64,000 bases of DNA, taken from positions 107,079,869-107,143,868 of the forward strand of contig OW386285.2 in assembly GCA_936432065.2 (NCBI GenBank), given 5' to 3'. The DNA is from Rutpela maculata (taxonomy: Eukaryota; Arthropoda; Insecta; Coleoptera; Cerambycidae). Positions 32,563 to 38,454 of the stretch are shown one piece after another. Position numbers and translations under genes: made by a program. Within the stretch, counting starts at the first letter, position 1. Each line of letters starts with the position of its first letter. The notes below the pieces were generated by a model. It was not told where the DNA came from and did not search any database. It was given only the letters and a program-made list of their open reading frames with translations.

Positions 32563-33264
32563 CTAAGACCCATTCTTCTTCAAGTGCAGTCTTACCGTGA
32601 TGACCTCGCCACGGAAATTAACAAGATCACCGTCTTGATCGACTATCTTAATTGATATGCTATCTATATGCCTCTTATTAATCGGTAGGTAAATTGCATT
32701 AGCGGGACACTCTATTATTTTATAGCCGGGAGGCACGCTAGGAAAAAATTCATGAATAATGTGTACAGATCTATCATTCATGTAACTGCCTGTGATGAGA
32801 TTACACTCCACGCATATAGCGTTTACTTTTTGAATTTTTGCCGGGAAATCAGATATATGTTTCTCGAGCGGTTTTAGACGACGAGATGTAAATCCTAACA
32901 AACTGCCAATACCGCCGGCCTTTTCAAAATTTATCATCTTATTGGATTTTATTTCCACTTTTAACGTATTTTTATTGGATACTATAGAAATATGACTATC
33001 GTTACCATGATTCAGAATAAAATGCTTTCTTACGTAATTATTTATATCTTCTATTTCATACGAGCCCTCCGGAATTTTTATAAACTTATCGTCTGTATCA
33101 TAATATATATGATTATTTGTAGCGTCTATGTTCGGTATGGAGTTATACGCCTCGAAATTTATTAAAGCAAGCGAATATTCAGCGCCGTCTTCAAGGTCTA
33201 TGGGTGGGGAAAAGTGCGCGGTTAAATTAGATGATTTGCCGGATAATGTAAACGTACAAGACAT
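32563..33264 (-). CDS. Probable penton / minor capsid protein
   Basis: 233 residues from ATG 33264 (MSCTFTLSGKSSNLTAHFSPPIDL). It opens with short beta strands (DLEDGAEYSLALINFEAYNS), has a GGIGSLLGF element mid-protein and ends DLVNFRGEVITVRLHLKK, a C-terminus I associate with Polinton minor capsid proteins with a single jelly-roll-type fold. Its own promoter lies in the 3' end of the protease gene, 29 nt of leader. Location beside the capsid gene supports a virion role at the vertices (inference). Confidence 0.68.
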   Translation of the reverse strand: MSCTFTLSGKSSNLTAHFSPPIDLEDGAEYSLALINFEAYNSIPNIDATNNHIYYDTDDKFIKIPEGSYEIEDINNYVRKHFILNHGNDSHISIVSNKNTLKVEIKSNKMINFEKAGGIGSLLGFTSRRLKPLEKHISDFPAKIQKVNAICVECNLITGSYMNDRSVHIIHEFFPSVPPGYKIIECPANAIYLPINKRHIDSISIKIVDQDGDLVNFRGEVITVRLHLKKNGS

Positions 33265-33292
33265 GTTGCGGCTTCAAGGTTAGCTCTGAGAA

Positions 33293-33326
33293 TGAACGTG
33301 ACTTAAAAGCATGACGCATTATATAG
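33293..33326 (-). promoter_or_regulatory. Core promoter of the penton gene
   Basis: Minus-strand TATATAAT begins at 33325, inside the protease coding region. TCATTC has its A at 33293, 32 nt downstream. The leader to ATG 33264 is 29 nt. Confidence 0.65.
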
Positions 33327-33668
33327 AAATTGTAAACACAGATGTCCACAATTTACTGTGTCATAAGACTGATACTGCTTGTGATTGTATTCAATAGAAC
33401 AATTTAAATATTTTATTAATTCGAGAGGAGGCTGTAAATTACCAAAACTATCATAATAAACGGCTTTCGAACCGTTCTTAAAGTATGCAGTCCAATGAGT
33501 ACCATTACCGCTATCACTATCCAAGTTCACAATGCCCGTCTCAATTTTATGTACGCGTTTAGGTAGTCGGTCTCGCATAAATATTCCTCGAAAATTAGGT
33601 ATATTTAACATCTTAACATATTTTTTCAGATCCACGTCGGTGAGCGCTCGATTTGGTAATTTTACTAG
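33303..33668 (-). CDS. Adenain-like cysteine protease (probably a readthrough product)
   Basis: A C5/ULP1-type protease that in this lineage processes capsid proteins. Catalytic triad candidates are His in GTHW (33495-33497), Asp in YYDSFG (33450-33452) and Cys in NCGHLC (33348-33350), in adenain order. The conserved N-terminal text (LPNRALTDVDL, KIPNFRG-like LNIPNFRGIFMRD) starts immediately after the stop codon of the PLA2 gene in the same frame and has no ATG. The first internal ATG (33611) would delete it; GTG 33635 is the only earlier alternative. The stop separating them is UGA-CUA-G, a strong readthrough context. So the enzyme is most likely made as a C-terminal extension of the PLA2 protein, or the stop is a recent mutation. 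Confidence 0.88.
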   Translation of the reverse strand, partial: LVKLPNRALTDVDLKKYVKMLNIPNFRGIFMRDRLPKRVHKIETGIVNLDSDSGNGTHWTAYFKNGSKAVYYDSFGNLQPPLELIKYLNCSIEYNHKQYQSYDTVNCGHLCLQFLYNASCF

Positions 33669-33674
33669 TCACTT
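33665..33674 (-). promoter_or_regulatory. Putative stop-codon readthrough signal (UGA CUA G)
   Basis: Minus strand reads AAG-TGA-CTA-GTA, with the TGA at 33671-33669. The PLA2 frame (ATG 34412) and protease frame are identical modulo 3. UGA followed by CUAG is the best characterised leaky context in alphaviruses and in animal readthrough genes. Confidence 0.65.
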
Positions 33675-34412
33675 GCTGTTGATGTTTTTATTCATGTATA
33701 GTCCAAGTCCCGTTCGATAGGGACGAAGATAGAGTCCCTTACCTAGGGCGATACTCTCCATAGCCTGATTGTGACGTTTAGATTCTTTAAGCTGGGAGGA
33801 TGCCGCCTGAGAATCTCTTACAGCTTTCGCTATACCTGCAGATCCACCGGCTAGCGCTCCCAGAGCACTAAGTCCAGCAAATATTGGTATTAGCGGTAGA
33901 ACGCCACCCGTCTTCGGTATAGGAATAACGCGAGCAGCCATCGGTGATATTTTTTTATCTTTTTTAATACGCTGTACTGCACGAGAGGCCTTTTTAATAG
34001 CATCCCCGACAGAGGGAGCTCCACGTACTAGTTTACGAATTTTATTGGATATTTTTTTAAACGTCATCGTACCGCCACATTTTCTTTTTTTACATCCCAA
34101 GCCTAATTTAACTTTAGCACTCATGATGCCTGCTACACCGGCTGCTGCCGCTCTTTCTCCGATGGACGAATCCCTAGCAAATACTCGCTTCAGAGCACGT
34201 TTTGCCAATTCTTTATCGGCAATATGCCGTCCTTTCACATCATTGACTTTAGAATATTGTATGTCGTGGTCACGACACGCCTCATCTAGACCATTAATTC
34301 CGCGATCTCCTCGCGCCAGTCTTTTTTCTAATTTAGTACCCGGGCCGCAGAAACGATAGCCAGGGATATGGGCTTCGAAAGGTAATTTATTTATGAGAGC
34401 GTTTACAGCCAT
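33669..34412 (-). CDS. Phospholipase A2-domain virion protein
   Basis: 247 residues from ATG 34412. Residues 16-55 hold a parvovirus-VP1-like PLA2 signature: PGYRFCGPGT (calcium loop) and DEACRDHD with the His49-Asp50 catalytic pair. In parvoviruses such a domain breaches endosomal membranes; a similar entry role here is inferred. Next comes a Lys/Arg-rich stretch (about 110-165, nucleic-acid binding or nuclear targeting), a hydrophobic Ala/Gly-rich segment (about 168-200) containing LAGG-S, which fits the adenain-type cleavage rule, and a C-terminal GLYLRPY/GLGLYM doublet. It ends in the leaky UGA before the protease. It has its own TATA/Inr promoter shared with the divergent ATPase gene. 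Confidence 0.85.
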   Translation of the reverse strand: MAVNALINKLPFEAHIPGYRFCGPGTKLEKRLARGDRGINGLDEACRDHDIQYSKVNDVKGRHIADKELAKRALKRVFARDSSIGERAAAAGVAGIMSAKVKLGLGCKKRKCGGTMTFKKISNKIRKLVRGAPSVGDAIKKASRAVQRIKKDKKISPMAARVIPIPKTGGVLPLIPIFAGLSALGALAGGSAGIAKAVRDSQAASSQLKESKRHNQAMESIALGKGLYLRPYRTGLGLYMNKNINSK

Positions 34413-34437
34413 GTTACCTCTATCACATGTAATAGTA

Positions 34438-34502
34438 GACTGAGGTGTTACAGGTGACCGAAAGCTATTTATACTTAAACTCCTGGTGGAAATACCTCAG
34501 TG
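34438..34502. promoter_or_regulatory. Bidirectional promoter with one shared TATA
   Basis: CTATTTATAC (34465-34474) reads TATAAATAG on the minus strand and TATTTATA on the plus strand. Minus: the TCAGTC initiator has A at 34441, 32 nt away, with a 29-nt leader to the PLA2 ATG. Plus: the TCAGTG initiator has A at 34499, 33 nt away, with a 10-nt leader to the ATPase ATG. GTTACAGGTGA (34447-34457) recurs exactly at 32506-32516 upstream of the capsid gene. Confidence 0.75.
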
Positions 34503-34508
34503 TCAATC

Positions 34509-35189
34509 ATGCGTTTCATCAAGACAGGTAACAGTCTGAAAATCGATAATCTCGATTTCGATAGTCATGTGAAAAAAGATAGTAGACATGGTCCTCTGTT
34601 ACCCGACAGCATCAGGTGTATCATTTGCGGACCTTCAAATTGTGGGAAAACAAACATCGTGATAAGCCTGCTGACTCATCCACACGGCTTGCGTTTCAAG
34701 AATGTTTACGTCTACTCGAAATCTCTCTACCAGCCTAAATATGAATATCTTAGAAAAGTACTCGGCTCGATCGTGGGATATCATGAATTCAAGGATAGCG
34801 ATGTAATAATGACGCCTGCGCAAGCTAAAATTAATTCCATTTTTATATTTGATGACGTAGCTTGCGACAATCAAAGTGTGATGCGTGACTACTTTAGCAT
34901 GGGACGGCATAAACAGATAGACAGCTTCTATCTCTGTCAGACCTATACCCGCATTCCAAAACATCTGATAAGAGACAATGCAAATTTACTGATATTATTC
35001 AAGCAGGATGACATGAATCTTAGACATGTATATTCCGATCACGTTAATACCGATATGAGCTTTGAGGATTTCAAACATATGTGCTCGTTATGCTGGAAAG
35101 ATAAATACGGATTCCTAGTGATAGATAAAGATAGCGATATTAAACATGGCCGATACAGAAAGGGGTTTGACGAGTATATATACCTGTGA
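34509..35189 (+). CDS. Genome-packaging ATPase (FtsK/HerA-type)
   Basis: 226 residues; ATG 34509 (MRFIKTGNSL). An in-frame GTG nine bases upstream is disregarded because it overlaps the initiator. Walker A is GPSNCGKT (residues 41-48) and Walker B is FIFDDV (Asp115-Asp116). Sequence such as GRHKQIDSFYLCQTYTRIPKHLIRDNANLL matches the sensor/arginine-finger region of the A32-like packaging ATPases shared by Polintons, virophages and poxviruses. It would translocate genomes into capsids. Its last codons hold the TATA of the next gene. Confidence 0.92.
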   Translation: MRFIKTGNSLKIDNLDFDSHVKKDSRHGPLLPDSIRCIICGPSNCGKTNIVISLLTHPHGLRFKNVYVYSKSLYQPKYEYLRKVLGSIVGYHEFKDSDVIMTPAQAKINSIFIFDDVACDNQSVMRDYFSMGRHKQIDSFYLCQTYTRIPKHLIRDNANLLILFKQDDMNLRHVYSDHVNTDMSFEDFKHMCSLCWKDKYGFLVIDKDSDIKHGRYRKGFDEYIYL

Positions 35190-35209
35190 TTTTACTATCT
35201 CAATCAGTT
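35175..35209 (+). promoter_or_regulatory. Core promoter of the 296-aa gene
   Basis: TATATATA (35175-35182) lies within the final ATPase codons. TCAGTT (35204-35209) has A at 35206, 31 nt downstream. Leader 15 nt. Confidence 0.65.
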
Positions 35210-35220
35210 GATAATTACAC

Positions 35221-36111
35221 ATGTTATCTGACGCACCTGTCGACATGGACATTACTAATAAAATTATCGAAGCTCGGAAAGCCGTAAAGCGCAAATTAGA
35301 GGCACTCAAAATGCACGATCTGCAAATCGAAAAGTCTTTTGCCCCAATCACCGCACCTTTACATTCAATAGCTAAACATATCAAGCTTGAGACGGACGAG
35401 AATTTAAACATTAAGAAAAAGTCTGAACCCTCAGAGGATGAAAAAAATATTAATATTACACCGTCACCGTCGATTGTCGACTCTGAAGAAGGCGACCAGT
35501 CAGATGAGAAGTATCTTGAGAAATTTAGCGATCTGCCTAAAACGTATATATCTGAGATGATGCATGATACTGAAAATACACATGATTTTCGATATGGTGT
35601 ACGATATAATCCCGAAGAAGATAAATATTATATTGGAAATTCTGTCATTCAGTTTGACGGTGACAATTTAATAATAAATAATAAAGAGTATCAGGGCACT
35701 CGCGGTCTTTATGAATTACTATTTAAAAAACGTTCGCATCACTATAACTATGATGATAAGAAACAGTACATTGATATTGTAAAAAGGACTAGCGCACATA
35801 AGAGAAATTATGATTCTGAAAAGCAAAAGTCCGGTAGTAAGAGCTGGAAGTACCTGCATATTATTAAACCGATGCTTTACGCTCGCGAACCTCGGCAACG
35901 TGCTCCTGGTAAAGTAAAAGGCGGCGAATTAATGATGCAAGTCACCGATAATGCTATTGATTACGTATATTGGGACGATCCTAATGAACTCGTCGATCGT
36001 CTTAGGCTTTTGATAGCTTCACAGGAGGCAGGCAATTCAAGTCATACGAATGAAATAAATAGAATTTTAGAGGAACTATTAGAAAGTAAAATAATCGAAC
36101 CGCTGGATTAA
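35221..36111 (+). CDS. 296-aa conserved Polinton protein (DUF8207-like)
   Basis: Starts MLSDAPVDMDITNK. Residues 10-60 are probably coiled coil (NKIIEARKAVKRKLEALKMHD). Residues 70-105 are acidic and Ser/Pro-rich. A conserved globular part (about 125-225) has YGVRYNPEEDKYYIGNS, NKEYQGTRGLYELLF and YIDIVKRTSAHKRNYD, text I associate with an uncharacterised domain common in arthropod Polintons. The C-terminal helices (YWDDPNELVDRLRLL, EINRILEELLE) end the protein. It lies between ATPase and integrase, so a role in packaging or virion core is possible, but function is unknown. Confidence 0.8.
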   Translation: MLSDAPVDMDITNKIIEARKAVKRKLEALKMHDLQIEKSFAPITAPLHSIAKHIKLETDENLNIKKKSEPSEDEKNINITPSPSIVDSEEGDQSDEKYLEKFSDLPKTYISEMMHDTENTHDFRYGVRYNPEEDKYYIGNSVIQFDGDNLIINNKEYQGTRGLYELLFKKRSHHYNYDDKKQYIDIVKRTSAHKRNYDSEKQKSGSKSWKYLHIIKPMLYAREPRQRAPGKVKGGELMMQVTDNAIDYVYWDDPNELVDRLRLLIASQEAGNSSHTNEINRILEELLESKIIEPLD

Positions 36112-36146
36112 TTTAACAGTACGTAAATTATTGTTGAACTGTAAAC

Positions 36147-37079
36147 ATGTCTGCTATAAAAAGAGATATTGTTAATGAAATACATAAGCCGGCTAGAATT
36201 AACTTTAAGAGACGAAAAGTCGTAGTTAGAGGTTTAAATGAATTGCTTCAGGCTGACTTAGTCGAAATGATTCCATATGCTAATTACAATAAAAATTATA
36301 AATATATTCTCATTGTAATTGATGTTTTTTCAAAGTACGTATGGGCTGAACCAGTTAAATCTAAATCTGGCGTAAATGTTACTCGAGCTATGGAAAAAAT
36401 ATTAGTCGCAGATAAACGAATCCCAGTCAATTTACAGACTGATAATGGAACCGAATTTTATAATATTAATTTTCAAAAATTAATGAAAAAATATAAAATT
36501 AATCATTATTCTTCGTATAGCACTAAAAAATGTTCAGTAGTCGAACGCGTAAATAGGACTATAAAATCTATGATGTATAAAGAATTTAGTATAAATGGTT
36601 CTTTTCGGTGGTTTAATTTACTTGCTGATATTATTAAGAAATATAATAATACTAGGCATCGTACCATCGGCATGAAACCTGTAGATGTAAATAAAAAGAA
36701 TGAAAAAATACTCTTGAAATCCGTTTACAATTATCCTACAATTACATACTCGCAATTACCTAAATTTAAAATTAACGATCATGTGAGAATAAGCAAGTAC
36801 AGAGGCGTGTTCGATAAAGGTTATACTCCTAATTGGTCTAATGAAATATTTACTATTTCAAAAATTAATTATACCAGCCCCATAACATACTTACTGACCG
36901 ATGCACGGAAACAGCCAATAGAAGGATGCTTCTATACTGAAGAACTGCAGAAGGTTAAACATTCAGACATGTATCTCGTTGAGAAAGTTTTAAGGAAGAA
37001 AGGAAATAAGGTTTTCGTTAAATGGCTTGGATTTGACAGTTCCCATAACAGTTGGATTGAAAAAAGTAGCATTGTTTAA
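36147..37079 (+). CDS. int: Retrovirus-like DDE integrase with C-terminal chromodomain
   Basis: 310 residues from ATG 36147. The catalytic core shows QADLVEM (first Asp, about residue 32), LQTDNGTEF (second Asp, about 106) and VVERVNR (Glu, about 142), the D,D-35-E spacing of rve integrases. An SH3-like part follows (FKINDHVRISKYRGVFDKGY, given as residues 208-228). A chromodomain closes the protein (YLVEKVLRKKGNKVFVKWLGF, about 284-305), which could tether integration to modified histones. No HHCC zinc finger is evident at the N-terminus. A weak promoter candidate is TAAAATAA (36087) 31 nt before AACAGTA. It catalyses insertion giving the 6-bp duplication. Confidence 0.94.
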   Translation: MSAIKRDIVNEIHKPARINFKRRKVVVRGLNELLQADLVEMIPYANYNKNYKYILIVIDVFSKYVWAEPVKSKSGVNVTRAMEKILVADKRIPVNLQTDNGTEFYNINFQKLMKKYKINHYSSYSTKKCSVVERVNRTIKSMMYKEFSINGSFRWFNLLADIIKKYNNTRHRTIGMKPVDVNKKNEKILLKSVYNYPTITYSQLPKFKINDHVRISKYRGVFDKGYTPNWSNEIFTISKINYTSPITYLLTDARKQPIEGCFYTEELQKVKHSDMYLVEKVLRKKGNKVFVKWLGFDSSHNSWIEKSSIV

Positions 37080-37095
37080 TTTTTATGCACTTATA

Positions 37096-37098
37096 TTA

Positions 37099-37137
<39 letters not shown>

Positions 37138-37150
37138 GCTATTATTTTTA
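37096..37150 (+). repeat. (ATT)n microsatellite
   Basis: About 13 ATT units immediately downstream of the integrase stop. Confidence 0.9.
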
Positions 37151-37208
37151 TAGGTTATGTATTCCATGTACATATATAAGCTTTATTACTGTATTATGCG
37201 TTCAGATA

Positions 37209-37214
37209 AATAAA
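37209..37214 (+). terminator. Poly(A) signal for the ATPase-integrase unit
   Basis: AATAAA about 130 nt after the integrase stop. No earlier noncoding AATAAA follows the ATPase or 296-aa genes, so they may be 3'-coterminal. Confidence 0.55.
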
Positions 37215-37235
37215 ATATATTATAAAAATTAAATT

Positions 37236-37505
37236 ATTTTTTTATTTTTCGTCTGGGGTGGCTTTATTTTTTAAGATTTAATTTTTTTGATTGCATATTT
37301 GAATTCAGCATTAAAAAACACATAAAATGTAGCATGAACATTTTCGTTACAATAAACTTGAAAAATATGAATTTTTTCATTTTTTGCCTGGGCTGGCTTT
37401 ATTTTTTAAGATTTAATTTTTTTGATTGCATATTTAAATTCGACATTAAAAAAGACATAAAATGTAGCATGAACATTTTCGTTACAATAAACTTGAAAAA
37501 AAAAA
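37236..37505 (+). repeat. Tandem duplication, about 135 bp x 2, between convergent genes
   Basis: GGCTTTATTTTTTAAGATT starts at 37260 and again at 37395. The following text (TTGCATATTT, CATAAAATGTAGCATGAAC, ATTTTCGTTACAATAAACTTG) repeats with few changes. The 63-residue ORF across it is repeat translation. Confidence 0.9.
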
Positions 37506-37566
37506 AATCTGAATTCTTCATTTAATTAGGAAATGGGTAATAATAGTCAACCATTTTTTAAATTAA

Positions 37567-37572
37567 TTTATT
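37567..37572 (-). terminator. Poly(A) signal for the right minus-strand unit
   Basis: Minus-strand AATAAA about 20 nt after the stop of the GADD34-like gene. Confidence 0.55.
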
Positions 37573-37591
37573 AATACATATAAGAAAGAGG

Positions 37592-37819
37592 TTACATGTT
37601 TTGTGATATAATAACAGAATATTTATGTTCAAGTACTGGATTAATTATTTGAGCGTATCGTAATATTTTAATTTGAAAACGATCTCGATCGCGGGCGTCT
37701 TGCATCCAGTTACCACATCTAGCAGTTCTATGGGCATAGCTCCAATGGTAAATGTGATGAATTTTAACGTCCTCGCTGAACTGAACTGTTCTTGGACTTC
37801 TTCGGCTGGATACTGACAT
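37592..37819 (-). CDS. PPP1R15/GADD34-like eIF2alpha phosphatase adaptor
   Basis: 75 residues from ATG 37819 (MSVSSRRSPRTVQF). It consists almost only of the conserved C-terminal core of PPP1R15 proteins (host GADD34/CReP, herpes simplex ICP34.5, African swine fever DP71L). The RTVQF at 10-14 fits the RVxF docking site for protein phosphatase 1. The eIF2alpha-directed part follows, with Trp26, RCGNW (34-38), ARDRDRFQ (42-49) and KI. These adaptors recruit PP1 to dephosphorylate eIF2alpha and keep translation running under PKR/PERK-type stress. No membrane segment or long N-terminus. It overlaps the 52-aa ORF in another frame; the in-frame extension upstream to 37871 has no ATG. The function is inferred from motif conservation. 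Confidence 0.82.
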   Translation of the reverse strand: MSVSSRRSPRTVQFSEDVKIHHIYHWSYAHRTARCGNWMQDARDRDRFQIKILRYAQIINPVLEHKYSVIISQNM

Positions 37820-37922
37820 GTTGAAATGTACGTAAAACTTCAACGTACTTAACGTCTTCTCCGAGTAATTTTAAATTGTTTATAAAGTGCTGTAACCTCT
37901 TCTTATATGTTTCGGGATCCAT
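37764..37922 (-). CDS. 52-aa ORF overlapping the GADD34-like gene
   Basis: Starts MDPETYKKRLQHFINNLK at ATG 37922, two nucleotides after the stop of the 98-aa gene, and ends at TAA 37764-37766. The first 35 residues look like genuine charged helix (LLGEDVKYVEVLRTF); the last 15 are low-quality. Its end overlaps the start of the GADD34-like frame by 56 nt in a different register. It may be an upstream ORF controlling that gene, or the true N-terminus joined by a frameshift (programmed or mutational). Confidence 0.5.
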   Translation of the reverse strand: MDPETYKKRLQHFINNLKLLGEDVKYVEVLRTFQHVSIQPKKSKNSSVQRGR

Positions 37923-37924
37923 CT

Positions 37925-38221
37925 TTAGGACTCGATGAATTCAATGTTAGTAGTCGTGCCTGCTAGCCCTCTATATACCAAGTACACTTCTTTTAGTATA
38001 ATGGTTTGTTGTAGCGTTACCATATCATCATCAGAAATAATGCGTGAGTATCTGGCTGGTAGACTCACTTTACAATTTTCGAGGATTACTTGGACCTGGA
38101 TACCATACGGTGAAAGTGCTTTATATATATCTAGCACTTTATATTTTCTATCGACTTCCAGCTCATAGATTTTCATGAACGGCGTGACATGAGCTTCAAC
38201 GTTAATTTTTGTGAAAGACAT
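37925..38221 (-). CDS. 98-aa conserved Polinton protein of unknown function
   Basis: Starts MSFTKINVEAHVTPFMKIYEL at ATG 38221 (only the first residues quoted). Mixed beta/alpha with VILENCKVSLPARYSRIISDDD in the middle (about 46-67) and an ending YRGLAGTTTNIEF. Similar small proteins occur in other arthropod Polintons near the termini as far as I recall. The beta-rich pattern could be an OB-like single-stranded DNA-binding fold, but that is speculation. It has a clear promoter with a 41-nt leader and is the first gene of the right-end minus-strand unit. Confidence 0.7.
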   Translation of the reverse strand: MSFTKINVEAHVTPFMKIYELEVDRKYKVLDIYKALSPYGIQVQVILENCKVSLPARYSRIISDDDMVTLQQTIILKEVYLVYRGLAGTTTNIEFIES

Positions 38222-38258
38222 TGCTGCTGCTGCTGCTTGTATATATCGACTTTAAGAT

Positions 38259-38294
38259 TGTGAATGAATGCAGCGATCTCAGGTCTTTACTTTT
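38259..38294 (-). promoter_or_regulatory. Core promoter of the right-end minus-strand unit
   Basis: Minus-strand CATAAAAG begins at 38294. TCATTC has its A at 38262, exactly 32 nt downstream, the same geometry and initiator class (TCATT) as the polymerase promoter. Confidence 0.65.
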
Positions 38295-38412
38295 ATGCTG
38301 TATTCCACCCCCACTTTTCGTATCAAGTAAGCAGAAAAATATGGGAAAAAATATGATGATTTCATTGTTTACATTATTTCTCTCCAAACCCTGAGACGCT
38401 CCTTATAATAGA

Positions 38413-38420
38413 TCACGTGA
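38413..38420. promoter_or_regulatory. TCACGTGA palindrome near the right end
   Basis: The same E-box-like palindrome lies upstream of the polymerase TATA (24576-24583). These are the two outermost promoters of the element, reading inward. Confidence 0.4.
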
Positions 38421-38454
38421 CTTATTAGTCATTGTATTATAACCGCCGGATGCT

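Noticed and set aside
33669..34412. Integrated parvovirus
   Set aside because: Only the PLA2 signature is shared; the rest of the protein and the neighbourhood are Polinton-type.
34635..35411. Minus-strand ORFs under the ATPase and 296-aa genes
   Set aside because: Antisense shadows; the sense frames hold the motifs.
36147..37079. LTR retrotransposon origin of the integrase
   Set aside because: No reverse transcriptase, gag or LTRs nearby. It lies within the Polinton gene set and on its poly(A) unit.
38202..38387. 61-residue minus-strand ORF upstream of the 98-aa gene
   Set aside because: It starts upstream of the mapped core promoter, overlaps the 98-aa gene in another frame and looks random.
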